Origin: Candidatus Pantoea varia
GTDB lineage: Bacteria > Pseudomonadota > Gammaproteobacteria > Enterobacterales > Enterobacteriaceae
Direction: 5' to 3'
Length of the DNA: 64,000 bases
Assembly: GCF_900115075.1 (NCBI RefSeq)
Contig: NZ_FOVG01000001.1
Span: 62,001-126,000 of the forward strand
Shown piece after piece: positions 52,505 through 63,202 of the stretch. The notes beneath the pieces were generated by a model. That model was not told the DNA's origin and did no database searches. It saw nothing but the letters and a program-made list of their open reading frames with translations. How positions within the stretch are numbered: the stretch's first letter is position 1; the number at the start of each line of letters is the position of its first letter. The position numbers and the translations under genes are program-made.

Positions 52505-54844
52505 GTGACGCAGGGCGTGGTAAAGATCAGCACCATTAAAAAGCGGTGGCTCGCGCTGCCGCTTTTTTTTCTGGCTTTATGGCTGGCGACGTGGGGACTG
52601 GATCGCCTGTTTCCGCTGCCGCTTAAACAGGTGCAGCCTGCGCGGGTGATTGTGGCCAGCGACGGAACGCCGCTGTGGCGCTTTGCTGACAGCAAGGGCA
52701 TCTGGCGCTATCCCGTCACGCCTGAGGACGTGGCTCCGGCCTATCTGCAGGCGTTGCTGACTTATGAAGATCGCTGGTTCTGGTATCACCCCGGCATCAA
52801 TCCTCTGGCTCTCGTGCGTGCAGCCTGGCAGGATTTGCGCCATCAGAGCGTCATTTCCGGCGGCAGCACCCTGACCATGCAGGTGGCTCGTCTTATCGAC
52901 CCGCAACCCCGCACGCTGCGCGGCAAGCTGATTCAGGCATGGCGGGCGCTGCAGCTGGAGTGGCATCTTTCCAAACGTGACATCCTGACGCTTTATCTTA
53001 ACCGTGCGCCCTTTGGCGGCACGCTGGAAGGGGTGGGCGCAGCAAGCTGGAGCTGGCTGGGAAAAGCCCCGTCGCAGCTGACGCCGGGCGAGGCAGCGCT
53101 GCTTGCCGTTTTGCCGCAGGCACCCAGCCGACTGCGGCCCGATCGCTGGCCGGAGCGGGCGGAAGCCGCACGCAATAAAGTGCTGGATCGACTGGCGGAA
53201 TATCGTATCTGGTCCGCTGAACAGGTGGCGGAAATCCGTCAGGAGCCGGTCTGGCTGCCGCCACGACAGATGCCGCAGATGGCGCCGCTGCTGGCCCGGC
53301 GTCTGCTGTCGATCAACGCCCGCGACAAGATTGTCTCCACGCTCGATCCTTCACTGCAGCGCGAGCTGGAAAGCCTGGCGCTGAACGTGAAGAACCAGCT
53401 TCCGCCGCGTACTTCGCTGGCGATGCTGGTGGTGGATCACACCACCATGGCAGTTCGGGGGTACGTCGGCTCAGCTGACTTTACCGATGACAGCCGTTTT
53501 GGGCATGTGGATATGATCGCCAGCGTGCGCTCGCCAGGCTCGGTGTTAAAACCCTTTATTTACGGCATGGCGCTGGATGAGGGACTGATTCATGCCGAAT
53601 CGCTGCTGCAGGATGTGCCGCGTCGCTTTGGCGATTACCGGCCAGGCAACTTCGACACCGGCTTTCACGGGCCGGTCAGCGCCAGCGACGCGCTGGTGCG
53701 ATCCCTGAATCTGCCTGCCGTGCAGGTGCTGGAGGCGCTGGGACCGAAAAACGTTGCGGCGCGTCTGCGTAATGTGGGCCTGAATTTACGTTTCCCGCCC
53801 GGCGCAGAACCTAATCTTTCGTTGATTCTTGGTGGTACCGGGGCGCGCATGGATGAAATTGTGGCGGCTTATAGCGCCTTTGCCCGTCACGGTAATGCCG
53901 CTCAGTTGCGCTGGACGCCCGATCAACCCTTGCAGCAGCGACCGCTGCTATCAAAGGAATCGGCGTGGATCATCCGGCGTATCCTGGCGGGTGAAGCGCA
54001 ACCTGCCGGTAATGGCAGCGTACCCGACGTGGTGCCGCTGGCCTGGAAGACCGGCACCAGTTACGGCTATCGCGACGCCTGGTCGGTGGGCATCAATCCC
54101 CGTTATCTGATTGGCGTCTGGGTCGGGCGACCCGATGCCACCCCGGTTGCCGGGCAGTTTGGTTTTGCCTCTGCCGTACCGATCATGAATCAGATTAACA
54201 GCGTGCTGATGAGCCGCCTCGGCAGGCGTGACGTGCCGGTCGATCCGCGACCGGCCTCGGTGACGGTCGCGACCCTCTGCTGGCCTGGGGGGCAGCCGCT
54301 GCCTGCCGGAGATGAAAACTGTCGCCAGCGTCGGCAAAGCTGGGTTGCCTCGGATACGCTGCCGCCAACCCTGCTGGCGCCGGGGCAGGAGAGCCTCAGC
54401 GGATTACACCTGGGCTACTGGCAGAATGCGCAGGGACTGCGGGTTGCAGCAGATTGCCCTGGCGCTACCCGTCATGAACGGCTGGTCTGGCCGCTACCGC
54501 TGGAGGCCTGGCTGCCGCCTCAGGAGCGGCGGGCGCAGCGCTTACCACCCATTGATGCCCATTGTCCGCCGCTACAGCAGGGCAGTAGCGCACCACTGAT
54601 CGTCACGGGCCTCATTGAAGGGCAAATCGTTAAGCCGCTGCCGGGCAATAGCGCGCTGACGATCCCGGTCGCGGTGCAGGGTGGGCAGGGCGCACAGCGC
54701 TGGTGGTTCCTGAATGGTGAGCCGCTGATGACGCAAAATGCGGCGGATAGTCTGTCGCTGCACCTCAATCATCCGGGAGAGTATCAGTTGGTGGTGATGG
54801 ATGAAGAGGGGCAGCTTGTCTCGGTCACTTTCAGCCGGGGTTGA
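52505..54844 (+). CDS. pbpC: Penicillin-binding protein 1C
   Basis: Bifunctional peptidoglycan synthase of 779 residues (770 in E. coli). After a membrane anchor (LPLFFLALWLATWGLDRLF) comes the glycosyltransferase domain (YEDRWFWYHPGINP, Glu 88; GGSTLTMQVARL). The transpeptidase domain has SxxK at S346–K349 (SPGSVLKPF) and KTGTSYGYRDAW. A C-terminal biPBP_C domain ends the protein. GTG 52505 abuts the yfhM stop, so the defence/repair pair yfhM–pbpC is one operon. Confidence 0.96.
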   Translation: MTQGVVKISTIKKRWLALPLFFLALWLATWGLDRLFPLPLKQVQPARVIVASDGTPLWRFADSKGIWRYPVTPEDVAPAYLQALLTYEDRWFWYHPGINPLALVRAAWQDLRHQSVISGGSTLTMQVARLIDPQPRTLRGKLIQAWRALQLEWHLSKRDILTLYLNRAPFGGTLEGVGAASWSWLGKAPSQLTPGEAALLAVLPQAPSRLRPDRWPERAEAARNKVLDRLAEYRIWSAEQVAEIRQEPVWLPPRQMPQMAPLLARRLLSINARDKIVSTLDPSLQRELESLALNVKNQLPPRTSLAMLVVDHTTMAVRGYVGSADFTDDSRFGHVDMIASVRSPGSVLKPFIYGMALDEGLIHAESLLQDVPRRFGDYRPGNFDTGFHGPVSASDALVRSLNLPAVQVLEALGPKNVAARLRNVGLNLRFPPGAEPNLSLILGGTGARMDEIVAAYSAFARHGNAAQLRWTPDQPLQQRPLLSKESAWIIRRILAGEAQPAGNGSVPDVVPLAWKTGTSYGYRDAWSVGINPRYLIGVWVGRPDATPVAGQFGFASAVPIMNQINSVLMSRLGRRDVPVDPRPASVTVATLCWPGGQPLPAGDENCRQRRQSWVASDTLPPTLLAPGQESLSGLHLGYWQNAQGLRVAADCPGATRHERLVWPLPLEAWLPPQERRAQRLPPIDAHCPPLQQGSSAPLIVTGLIEGQIVKPLPGNSALTIPVAVQGGQGAQRWWFLNGEPLMTQNAADSLSLHLNHPGEYQLVVMDEEGQLVSVTFSRG

Positions 54845-55019
54845 CGCTTTTCTGCGCTAAATCATAACCGTTGCGCGTCTGCTTCGACTCAGATCAAGAA
54901 TTTTCAACAAATTAGGGATCTCTGATAGGCAATGCCGGACTCAGCCCCTATAATCGGCGCCGTTTCTTAACCGGGGCGGACGCCACCGGTTTCTTCAGAA
55001 CGTCAAGACAGAGGTCATC

Positions 55020-55451
55020 ATGGCAATCGAACGTACTTTTTCTATCATCAAGCCAAACGCCGTCGCTAAAAATGTGATTGGTGCTATCTACAACCGTTTT
55101 GAAAGCGCAGGCTTCAAAATTGTTGGCGCAAAAATGCTGCAGCTGAGCAAAGAGCAGGCTGAAGGTTTTTATGCTGAGCACCAGGGCAAGCCATTCTTCG
55201 ATGGTCTGGTTGAATTCATGACCTCTGGCCCGGTTGTTGTTTCCGTGCTGGAAGGTGAAAATGCGGTTCAGCGTCACCGTGACCTGATGGGTGCCACTAA
55301 CCCGGCAAACGCACTGGCTGGCACACTGCGTGCTGACTACGCTGACAGCTTCACCGAAAACGCGACCCACGGTTCAGATTCTGCTGAATCTGCTGCCCGC
55401 GAAATCGCCTATTTCTTCGGCGAAAACGAAATCTGCCCACGTACCCGTTAA
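55020..55451 (+). CDS. ndk: Nucleoside diphosphate kinase
   Basis: Kinase of 143 residues, the E. coli length, that balances NTP and dNTP pools. The catalytic His is in the family signature [17 protein letters not shown]; the start [18 protein letters not shown] is typical. A −10 TATAAT at 54949–54954 lies upstream. It is monocistronic, with a strong terminator at 55543. Confidence 0.99.
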   Translation: MAIERTFSIIKPNAVAKNVIGAIYNRFESAGFKIVGAKMLQLSKEQAEGFYAEHQGKPFFDGLVEFMTSGPVVVSVLEGENAVQRHRDLMGATNPANALAGTLRADYADSFTENATHGSDSAESAAREIAYFFGENEICPRTR

Positions 55452-55542
55452 TCGCCAGGCGATAAACGTTACAGCGGCTTTACAAAAATCTGCGTAGGGG
55501 AGGTCACTCCCGCCTGTTATCAGGCCGCAGATGTTGTACAAT

Positions 55543-55586
55543 ATTGCGCCTTCATTGACATCGCTTAATGAAGGCGCAATTTTTTC
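55543..55586 (+). terminator. ndk terminator
   Basis: A perfect 14-bp stem (55543–55556 with 55567–55580) with a 10-nt loop, then TTTTTC. Confidence 0.85.
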
Positions 55587-55637
55587 ATCTATCCCTGAAC
55601 AGCGCCATAACGTGTAACAACGAGGCCAGAGAATATT

Positions 55638-56807
55638 ATGTCCGAACAGATTGAGACGTCCGCGTCCGCATCCCCCATCGTCGTTTCCCCTAAAAGTCAG
55701 AAAATAAACCTGCTGGATCTCAACCGTCAGCAGATGCGCGAATTCTTCCTGTCGCTGGGCGAAAAGCCGTTCCGCGCCGATCAGGTCATGAAGTGGATTT
55801 ATCACTACTGCTGCGATGACTTCGAGCAGATGACCGACATCAACAAAAAGCTGCGTAACCGGCTGATGGAGCTGACGGAGATCCGCGCGCCAGAAGTGGC
55901 GGAAGAGATGCGCTCCACCGACGGCACCATTAAATGGGCCATTCGCGTGGGCGACCAACTGGTGGAAACGGTCTATATCCCGGAAGGGGACCGCGCCACG
56001 CTCTGTGTCTCTTCACAGGTGGGTTGTGCGCTGGAGTGTAAATTCTGTTCTACCGCACAGCAGGGCTTTAACCGTAACCTGCGGGTGTCAGAAATTATTG
56101 GTCAGGTGTGGCGTGCGGCGAAAATTGTCGGCGCAGCAAAAATCACCGGCCAGCGTCCTATCACCAACGTAGTGATGATGGGCATGGGCGAGCCACTGCT
56201 CAACCTCAATAACGTGGTTCCGGCGATGGAGATCATGCTGGATGACTTCGGTTTTGGTCTGTCGAAGCGTCGCGTGACCCTGTCCACGTCAGGTGTTGTT
56301 CCTGCGCTGGATAAACTGGGCGATATGATAGACGTCGCGCTGGCGATCTCCCTGCATGCAGCAAACGACAAGCTGCGTGATGACATCGTGCCGATCAACA
56401 AAAAGTACAATATTGAAACCTTCCTGGCGGCGGTGAAACGCTACATTGCGAAATCCAACGCTAATCAGGGACGTGTGACCATCGAGTATGTCCTGCTGGA
56501 TCACGTCAATGACAGCACCGATGATGCGCATGAACTTGCCGCATTGCTGAAAGAAACGCCGTGTAAAATTAACCTGATTCCGTGGAACCCCTTCCCGGGT
56601 GCGCCGTATGGCCGTAGCTCAAACAGCCGTATCGATCGTTTCTCCAAAGTCCTGATGGACTATGGTTTTACTACCATCGTGCGTAAAACCCGTGGTGACG
56701 ACATTGATGCCGCCTGTGGTCAGTTAGCCGGTGAGGTGATCGACCGTACTAAGCGGACGATGCGTAAAAAAATGGCGGGTGAAGCCATCTCTGTGAAGGC
56801 TCTCTAG
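55638..56807 (+). CDS. rlmN: 23S rRNA / tRNA adenine-C2 methyltransferase RlmN
   Basis: Radical-SAM enzyme of 389 residues (384 in E. coli) that makes m2A2503 in 23S rRNA and m2A37 in tRNAs. The cluster Cys are C130, C134 and C137 (CALECKFC). The methyl-carrying Cys is C360 in [11 protein letters not shown], equivalent to E. coli C355. It needs a [4Fe-4S] cluster, so an Fe-S assembly route must exist outside this window's reduced isc locus. Confidence 0.97.
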   Translation: MSEQIETSASASPIVVSPKSQKINLLDLNRQQMREFFLSLGEKPFRADQVMKWIYHYCCDDFEQMTDINKKLRNRLMELTEIRAPEVAEEMRSTDGTIKWAIRVGDQLVETVYIPEGDRATLCVSSQVGCALECKFCSTAQQGFNRNLRVSEIIGQVWRAAKIVGAAKITGQRPITNVVMMGMGEPLLNLNNVVPAMEIMLDDFGFGLSKRRVTLSTSGVVPALDKLGDMIDVALAISLHAANDKLRDDIVPINKKYNIETFLAAVKRYIAKSNANQGRVTIEYVLLDHVNDSTDDAHELAALLKETPCKINLIPWNPFPGAPYGRSSNSRIDRFSKVLMDYGFTTIVRKTRGDDIDAACGQLAGEVIDRTKRTMRKKMAGEAISVKAL

Positions 56808-56875
56808 AAGAGTGACTCAGCGCGTTTCCTGAAGTGATGGCGTGTGGCAGGCTGCAGCCTGTCAACGTCAACCGG

Positions 56876-57622
56876 ATGAAAACGATTATGCGTAACGGAT
56901 TACCTGCAGTTTTACTGGCGCTGTTTGTTGTAAGCGGGTGTGTCAGTCAGCCACACCACCCTGGCGCTGAAGAGGTGCGTCTGCAGTTAGGGATGCACTA
57001 TCTGGCGGGGGGCGACTATGCCGCGGCTGAGCGAAACTTTCTGCGGGCACAGGCCGCCGCGCCAGAGGATTACCGGGTCTCACTTGCGCTGGCACGACTG
57101 GCGCAGAAGCAGGGTAATCAGACAGCGGCGCAGGCACGGTTTATACTGGCACAGCAGCAGGCCCCGGATAATGGTTTTGTTGCTAACAATTACGGTGCGT
57201 TTCTCTGCGCTTTAAGGCAGTATGACGAAGCGCATCAACAGTTTAGTCGGGCAGGCGCAGCACCGCAGTTTGATGCACGCAATGACGCGCTTGAACTGGC
57301 AGGATTTTGTTATCTGCAGGCTGGCGATGTTGCTGCTGCACGCAGGACGTTACGTCAGGCTACTGAGGCTGATAGACGCAAAGCTGACTCGCTGCTGTCG
57401 GAAGCTGAAAAGCAGATGGCAGATAACCATCTGGCGAAAGCGCAGGTTTTGCTCGACGTTTACCAGCAACTGCTGCCTGAAACGGCACGAAGTCTGGCGT
57501 TACACTTACGTTTCGCCGCGCTACAGGGAAATGCCGCTGACGTTTCACGTTATGGCGACCGGTTAGCGCGACGTTTTCCGCAATCGATACAGTACCAGCG
57601 TTATGTAGCTAATGAATACTGA
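56876..57622 (+). CDS. pilW: PilW-like TPR lipoprotein
   Basis: Protein of ~248 residues. A lipoprotein signal ([10 protein letters not shown]) is followed by tetratricopeptide repeats ([51 protein letters not shown]). It resembles PilW/PilF, which stabilises type IV pilus secretins, and occupies the same place (rlmN–pilW–rodZ–ispG) as in Vibrio and Pseudomonas. E. coli lacks it. No pilus gene is nearby. Start at 56876 or 56888 is uncertain. The last 11 bases overlap rodZ. Confidence 0.85.
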   Translation: MKTIMRNGLPAVLLALFVVSGCVSQPHHPGAEEVRLQLGMHYLAGGDYAAAERNFLRAQAAAPEDYRVSLALARLAQKQGNQTAAQARFILAQQQAPDNGFVANNYGAFLCALRQYDEAHQQFSRAGAAPQFDARNDALELAGFCYLQAGDVAAARRTLRQATEADRRKADSLLSEAEKQMADNHLAKAQVLLDVYQQLLPETARSLALHLRFAALQGNAADVSRYGDRLARRFPQSIQYQRYVANEY

Positions 57623-58628
57623 AGCCACTCAAGAAAACTCTGCAATACAATCAACAGGCGAACGCCTGCGTCTGGCCCGTGAGCAGATGGGGCTGACGCA
57701 GCAGAACGTCGCTGAACGCCTGTGCCTGAAACTCTCTACCGTGCGTGATATCGAGGAAGACAAATCGCCCGCCGATTTAGCGACCACGTTCCTGCGCGGA
57801 TATATTCGCTCTTACGCGCGTCTGGTGCACATTCCTGAAGAGGAACTGCTGCCGATGATGGAGAAACAGACGCCGATTCGTTCTTCAAAGATCGAGCCGA
57901 TGCAAAGTTTCTCTCTGGGCAAACGCCGCAAGAAACGTGACGGCTGGCTGATGATTTTCACCTGGCTGGTCGTGTTTGTGGTGGTGGGTCTGACTGGCGC
58001 CTGGTGGTGGCAGAATCATAAAGCGTCGCAGGATGATCTGGTGCCGATGACCGATCAGAGTAGCAGCGGCGGTGATAACGGTCAGTCGATTCCGCTGGGT
58101 GAGTCCAGTGGTGACAGCGCGGCACCTGCCGCGCCTGACGAAAGCAATACCACCTCCAGCAATAACAGCGCGACCAGTGCGCCAGCGAGTGCGGCTCCGG
58201 CCGCCAGTGCCAGCAATAACGCGACCACGGCACAGCCAGATAACACCCGCAATGCCGTGGTTTCGCCGAGTCAGGCGCCAGTAGAGAACTCAGCGGCTGC
58301 ACCTGCAGCCACGAATTCCAGTACCAGCGCGGCACCACAGATGCCAGTGGGAGCCGCCGCGGTCAGTGAACCGGCTGCTGACCCTAACGCAGTGGTCATG
58401 ACCTTTAACGCCGACTGCTGGCTGGAAGTGAGCGATGCTACCGGCAAAAAACTGTTCAGCGGCATCCAGCGCAGTGGTGGTAAACTCAGCCTCGCAGGAA
58501 CGCCTCCGTATCGTCTGAAAATTGGCGCGCCTTCCGCGGTTCAGGTGCAATATCAGAATCAGCCCGTTGATTTAAGTCGTTTTATCCGTAATAACCAGGT
58601 TGCTCGCCTGACGTTGGGTGCGCAATAA
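57612..58628 (+). CDS. rodZ: Cell-shape protein RodZ
   Basis: Protein of 338 residues (337 in E. coli) that links MreB filaments to the elongasome. The cytoplasmic helix-turn-helix (~15–80; [19 protein letters not shown]) is followed by a basic stretch, one membrane helix (~111–133) and a long Ser/Thr/Ala/Asn-rich periplasmic linker. The C-terminal DUF4115 domain ([22 protein letters not shown]) ends the protein. It begins inside pilW and is 40 bp upstream of ispG. Confidence 0.96.
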   Translation: MNTEATQENSAIQSTGERLRLAREQMGLTQQNVAERLCLKLSTVRDIEEDKSPADLATTFLRGYIRSYARLVHIPEEELLPMMEKQTPIRSSKIEPMQSFSLGKRRKKRDGWLMIFTWLVVFVVVGLTGAWWWQNHKASQDDLVPMTDQSSSGGDNGQSIPLGESSGDSAAPAAPDESNTTSSNNSATSAPASAAPAASASNNATTAQPDNTRNAVVSPSQAPVENSAAAPAATNSSTSAAPQMPVGAAAVSEPAADPNAVVMTFNADCWLEVSDATGKKLFSGIQRSGGKLSLAGTPPYRLKIGAPSAVQVQYQNQPVDLSRFIRNNQVARLTLGAQ

Positions 58629-58668
58629 CAGCGTATCGTGTACCGGGCAATTGTGGAGAAGAAATAAT

Positions 58669-59790
58669 ATGCATAACGAAGCACCCATTATCCGCCGTAA
58701 ATCCAAACGCATTTACGTCGGCAAGGTGCCGGTCGGTGACGGCGCCCCAATCGCTGTTCAGTCGATGACCAACACCCGCACCACTGACGTGGAAGCGACG
58801 GTAAATCAGATCAGAGCCCTTGAGCGCGTCGGTGTCGACATCGTTCGTATCTCGGTGCCTACCATGGATGCCGCAGAAGCATTCAGACTGATCAAACAGC
58901 AGGTGAATGTACCGCTGGTTGCAGATATTCATTTTGACTACCGCATCGCCCTGAAAGTCGCCGAGTATGGCGTCGACTGCCTGCGCATCAATCCCGGTAA
59001 TATCGGGAACAATGAGCGCATCCGTATGGTGGTTGACTGCGCACGCGACAACAATATTCCGATTCGAATTGGCGTGAACGCCGGTTCGCTTGAAAAAGAT
59101 CTGCAGGAAAAGTATGGCGAGCCGACGCCTCAGGCGTTGCTGGAATCTGCCATGCGCCATGTCGATCATCTCGACCGTCTTAACTTCGATCAATTCAAAG
59201 TCAGCGTAAAAGCCTCTGACGTCTTCCTCGCCGTTGAATCTTATCGCCTGCTGGCGAAACAGATCGAACAGCCTCTGCACCTCGGTATCACCGAAGCGGG
59301 CGGCGCGCGCGCAGGCGCAGTGAAATCTGCGATTGGACTGGGTCTGCTGCTGTCAGAAGGGATCGGCGATACGCTGCGCATCTCACTGGCGGCCGATCCG
59401 GTTGAAGAAGTCAAAGTCGGTTTCGATATCCTGAAATCACTGCGCATTCGCTCTCGTGGTATTAACTTCATCGCCTGTCCAACCTGCTCACGTCAGGAGT
59501 TTGACGTTATCGGCACGGTCAACGCGCTGGAGCAGCGTCTGGAAGACCTGATCACCCCGATGGATGTCTCCATTATCGGCTGTGTGGTTAATGGACCCGG
59601 TGAAGCGACCCTCTCTACGCTGGGTGTAACCGGCGGCAGCAAGAAGAGTGGTTTCTACGAAGATGGTGTGCGTCAGCGCGATCGTCTCGACAACAATGAC
59701 ATGATCGATCAGCTGGAAGCGCGCATTCGTGCCAAAGCGTCGATGCTGGATGCCAGCCGCCGTATTGATGTGCAGCATCTGGAAAAATAA
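58669..59790 (+). CDS. ispG: (E)-4-hydroxy-3-methylbut-2-enyl-diphosphate synthase
   Basis: Fe-S enzyme of 373 residues (372 in E. coli) in the MEP isoprenoid pathway; it converts MEcPP to HMBPP. The TIM-barrel part ([18 protein letters not shown]) and the cluster Cys ([22 protein letters not shown]) are intact. I chose ATG 58669 ([12 protein letters not shown]); the frame is open back to 58618 inside rodZ. It is essential and needs a [4Fe-4S] cluster. Confidence 0.98.
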   Translation: MHNEAPIIRRKSKRIYVGKVPVGDGAPIAVQSMTNTRTTDVEATVNQIRALERVGVDIVRISVPTMDAAEAFRLIKQQVNVPLVADIHFDYRIALKVAEYGVDCLRINPGNIGNNERIRMVVDCARDNNIPIRIGVNAGSLEKDLQEKYGEPTPQALLESAMRHVDHLDRLNFDQFKVSVKASDVFLAVESYRLLAKQIEQPLHLGITEAGGARAGAVKSAIGLGLLLSEGIGDTLRISLAADPVEEVKVGFDILKSLRIRSRGINFIACPTCSRQEFDVIGTVNALEQRLEDLITPMDVSIIGCVVNGPGEATLSTLGVTGGSKKSGFYEDGVRQRDRLDNNDMIDQLEARIRAKASMLDASRRIDVQHLEK

Positions 59791-59895
59791 TGGCGCGCGC
59801 GGTCTGCGTGCGTGACTTTTTTGACTGAACCTGTGCGGTTTCATCCTCATAAGGTATGATGCCGGACAGGTTTTTTTGCATTAAGAGATTCTAAC

Positions 59896-61170
59896 GTGGC
59901 GAAGAATATTCAGGCGATTCGCGGGATGAACGACTACCTGCCTGCCGATACTGCCCTCTGGCAACGGATTGAAGGCGTTCTCAAGCAGACGCTGGCGAGC
60001 TACGGTTACAGCGAAATTCGCTTACCGCTGGTGGAGCAAACCCCACTGTTTAAACGCGCCATCGGTGAAGTCACCGACGTGGTTGAAAAAGAGATGTATA
60101 CCTTCGAAGACCGCAACGGTGAAAGCCTGACGCTGCGGCCGGAAGGCACGGCAGGCTGCGTGCGAGCCGGTATCGAACACGGTTTACTCTACAATCAGGA
60201 ACAGCGCCTGTGGTACATGGGACCGATGTTCCGCTATGAGCGTCCGCAGAAAGGCCGCTATCGTCAGTTCTATCAGATTGGCGTGGAAGTGTTTGGTCTG
60301 CAGGGACCGGACATCGATGCTGAACTGATCATGCTGAATGCCCGCTGGTGGAAAGCCCTGGGTATCTCTGAGCACGTTCGCCTGGAACTTAACTCTATCG
60401 GTTCGCTGGAAGCGCGTGCTCACTACCGCGACGCGCTGGTCGCCTTCCTTGAACAGCACAAAGAAGTGCTGGATGAGGATTGCAAACGCCGCATGTACAG
60501 CAACCCGATGCGCGTTCTCGACAGTAAAAATCCCGATGTTCAGCAACTGCTGAATGATGCGCCACAGCTTGGCGACTATCTGGATGACGAATCACGCGAA
60601 CATTTCAGCGGCCTGTGTGCCCTGCTGGATGATGCCGGAATCAGCTACACCGTCAATCAACGTCTGGTGCGCGGTCTGGATTACTACAATCGCACCGTGA
60701 TTGAATGGGTCACCGATAGCCTGGGTTCACAGGGCACGGTTTGCGGCGGCGGTCGCTACGATGGCCTGGTTGAGCAGCTCGGTGGTCGCGCAACGCCAGC
60801 CGTTGGCTTTGCCATGGGCATGGAGCGTCTGGTGCTGCTGGTTCAGGCGGTTAATCCTGAATTTGAACCGACGAGCAATGTGGATGTCTATGTTATCGCT
60901 TCAGGTCAGGGCGTGCAGTCTGCTGCAATGCAGCTGGCTGAGAAATTGCGTGATGAAGCGCCAGAACTGAGGCTGATGACCAACTTTGGCGGCGGTAACT
61001 TCAAGAAGCAATTTGCCCGTGCTGACAAGTGGGGCGCTCGTGTGGCCCTGGTGTTAGGCGAGGATGAAGTCAAAGCCGGTCAGGTCGTGATTAAAGATCT
61101 GCGCCGTGGCGAGCAGCAAACGCTGGATCAGGCAGAGGCTGCTGCTGTATTGCGCACGCTGCTACAGTAA
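59896..61170 (+). CDS. hisS: Histidyl-tRNA synthetase
   Basis: Class II synthetase of 424 residues, the E. coli length. Motif 2 ([20 protein letters not shown]), the His-binding loop [15 protein letters not shown] and motif 3 ([14 protein letters not shown]…[11 protein letters not shown]) are intact; the anticodon domain follows. GTG start. A 105-bp gap after ispG probably holds its promoter. Confidence 0.99.
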   Translation: MAKNIQAIRGMNDYLPADTALWQRIEGVLKQTLASYGYSEIRLPLVEQTPLFKRAIGEVTDVVEKEMYTFEDRNGESLTLRPEGTAGCVRAGIEHGLLYNQEQRLWYMGPMFRYERPQKGRYRQFYQIGVEVFGLQGPDIDAELIMLNARWWKALGISEHVRLELNSIGSLEARAHYRDALVAFLEQHKEVLDEDCKRRMYSNPMRVLDSKNPDVQQLLNDAPQLGDYLDDESREHFSGLCALLDDAGISYTVNQRLVRGLDYYNRTVIEWVTDSLGSQGTVCGGGRYDGLVEQLGGRATPAVGFAMGMERLVLLVQAVNPEFEPTSNVDVYVIASGQGVQSAAMQLAEKLRDEAPELRLMTNFGGGNFKKQFARADKWGARVALVLGEDEVKAGQVVIKDLRRGEQQTLDQAEAAAVLRTLLQ

Positions 61171-61209
61171 GCGTGACACAGCACCAACCATAGAAAGGAG
61201 AGGGATTGC

Positions 61210-61827
61210 GTGGAAGTGTATAGCAATGAGAACGAGCAGACCGACGCGCTGCGCAACTTTTTTGCCAACAATGGCAAAGCGTTAGCCATTGGCGTAGTGA
61301 TCGGCATTGCTGCGCTGGGTGGCTGGCGTTACTGGAGCAGTCATCAGGACGATACGGCGAAGTCAGTTTCTGCGCAGTATCAGCAACTGACCAGCGCCAT
61401 GCAGGCGGGCAAACCGGAGACGCTGGAAGCGGTAAACCGTTTTGCCAGTGAAAACAGCAATACTTACGGTGCGCTGGCTGCGATGGATCTGGCGAAGCAG
61501 TATGTTGATGCTGGCCAGCTCGATAAAGCTGCGACGCTGCTGCAAAACGGACTGAAAGATACCAAAGATGCCAATCTGCAGGCGGTCATTAACCTGCGCC
61601 TGGCACGCATTCAACTGCAACAGAATCAAGCGGATGCGGCGCTTAATACCCTTAACGGTGTTAAGGGTGATGGCTGGACAGCCATTGTGGCCGATATTCG
61701 CGGCGAAGCGCTGCTGACCAAAGGCGACAAGCAGGGCGCGCGCGATGCCTGGAGTAAAGGGGTTGAATCTGACGCCTCTCCGGCATTGAAGCAAATGATG
61801 CAGATGAAGATGAATAACTTAAGCTAA
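61210..61827 (+). CDS. yfgM: Ancillary SecYEG translocon subunit YfgM
   Basis: Protein of 205 residues (206 in E. coli) with one N-terminal membrane helix (KALAIGVVIGIAALGGWRYW) and a periplasmic TPR-like domain. YfgM associates with PpiD and SecYEG in the inner membrane and helps periplasmic chaperone traffic. GTG start with a GAGAGG Shine-Dalgarno. It lies 39 bp after hisS and 19 bp before bamB, a conserved order. Confidence 0.96.
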   Translation: MEVYSNENEQTDALRNFFANNGKALAIGVVIGIAALGGWRYWSSHQDDTAKSVSAQYQQLTSAMQAGKPETLEAVNRFASENSNTYGALAAMDLAKQYVDAGQLDKAATLLQNGLKDTKDANLQAVINLRLARIQLQQNQADAALNTLNGVKGDGWTAIVADIRGEALLTKGDKQGARDAWSKGVESDASPALKQMMQMKMNNLS

Positions 61828-61846
61828 GCCAGTCAAGAGAGAGCGC

Positions 61847-63028
61847 ATGGAATTACGTAAATACCTGCTGCCGGGACTGATTTCAGTCACTTTGCTCAGC
61901 GGTTGTTCGCTGTTTAGCGGCGAAGAAGATGTAGTAAAAATGGCCCCGTTGCCGAAGGTGGAAAATCAGTTCACGCCACAGAAAGTGTGGAGCACCTCGG
62001 TTGGCGATGGTGTCGGTGATTTCTACTCCAATCTGCATCCTGCCTGGCAGGATAATACGGTTTACGCTGCCGACCGCTTTGGTATTGTCAAAGCGCTGGA
62101 TGCCGCAGACGGTAAAGAAAAATGGAAAGTCGATCTCTCTGAGAAAACCGGCTTCTTCTCGAAAAACATCTCAGCCCTGTTATCAGGCGGCCTGACGGCG
62201 GATGGCGATCGCATTTATGTTGGCAGCGAACGCGGCCAGGTTTATGCCCTGAACAGCAGTGATGGTAGCCTGGCCTGGCAGACGAAAGTCGCCGGTGAAG
62301 CGCTGTCACGGCCGGTGGTCAGCGATGGTCTGGTGCTGATTCATACCAGCAACGGCATGTTGCAGGGACTGGATCAGAGCAGCGGTGCGGTGAAGTGGAG
62401 CGTCAACCTGGATATGCCAGCGTTGTCACTGCGCGGTGAATCTGCTCCGGCTGTAGCCTTTGGCGGCGCGATTGTCGGCGGCGATAACGGCCGTGTCAGT
62501 GCCGTGGTGATGAACCAGGGACAGCTGATCTGGCAGCAGCGTATTTCTCAGGTCAGCGGTGCCACTGAGATCGATCGTCTTAACGATGTCGATACCACAC
62601 CGGTTATCGTTAACGGCGTCGTTTATGCACTGGCCTACAACGGCAATCTGTCTGCGCTGGATCTGCGTTCAGGTCAGATTTTGTGGAAGCGCGAAATCGG
62701 CGGTGTGAAGGATCTGATTGTTGATGCTGGCCATATCTATCTGGTCGATCAGGACGATCGTGTGATTGCGTTGAACGCTGACGGTGGTGTTGCCATCTGG
62801 CGTCAGAGCGATCTGCTGCATCGCAACCTGACGTCACCGGTGCTCTACAATGGCTATCTGGTGGTCGGTGACAGCGAAGGTTATCTGCACTGGCTGAACA
62901 CCACTGATGGTCGTTTTGTCGCGCAGCAGGAACTGGATAGCTCAGGCTTCCAGACCGAGCCAGTGGTCGCCAGCGATAAGCTGCTGATCCAGTCGAAAGA
63001 TGGTGAGGTTTATGCGATTACCCGCTAA
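61847..63028 (+). CDS. bamB: Outer membrane assembly lipoprotein BamB
   Basis: BAM-complex lipoprotein of 393 residues (392 in E. coli). The signal peptide ends in LLSGC with Cys 20. An eight-bladed PQQ-like beta-propeller follows, with repeats such as VYAADRFGIVKALDAADGKEKW and VYALNSSDGSLAWQTKV. It assists barrel substrates reaching BamA. A terminator-like hairpin lies after it, before der. Confidence 0.97.
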   Translation: MELRKYLLPGLISVTLLSGCSLFSGEEDVVKMAPLPKVENQFTPQKVWSTSVGDGVGDFYSNLHPAWQDNTVYAADRFGIVKALDAADGKEKWKVDLSEKTGFFSKNISALLSGGLTADGDRIYVGSERGQVYALNSSDGSLAWQTKVAGEALSRPVVSDGLVLIHTSNGMLQGLDQSSGAVKWSVNLDMPALSLRGESAPAVAFGGAIVGGDNGRVSAVVMNQGQLIWQQRISQVSGATEIDRLNDVDTTPVIVNGVVYALAYNGNLSALDLRSGQILWKREIGGVKDLIVDAGHIYLVDQDDRVIALNADGGVAIWRQSDLLHRNLTSPVLYNGYLVVGDSEGYLHWLNTTDGRFVAQQELDSSGFQTEPVVASDKLLIQSKDGEVYAITR

Positions 63029-63065
63029 CGGGTAAACGTCTGGCAGGTGAAATCCTCCGTTCCGA

Positions 63066-63100
63066 CGGCTCCTGATTTAATCAGGGGCCGTTTCGTTTTT
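63066..63100 (+). terminator. Hairpin terminator after bamB
   Basis: An 11-bp stem with one G·U pair (63066–63076 with 63080–63090), followed by TTTCGTTTTT. Confidence 0.75.
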
Positions 63101-63202
63101 AGTCAGGCATGGTATTCTTTGCGCCTTAAGCCTGAACTTAACGGCCAGAGCCGTTATAATCACGCCATTCGGGCGATTAATTATTTATTGAGGCATTTTG
63201 TT

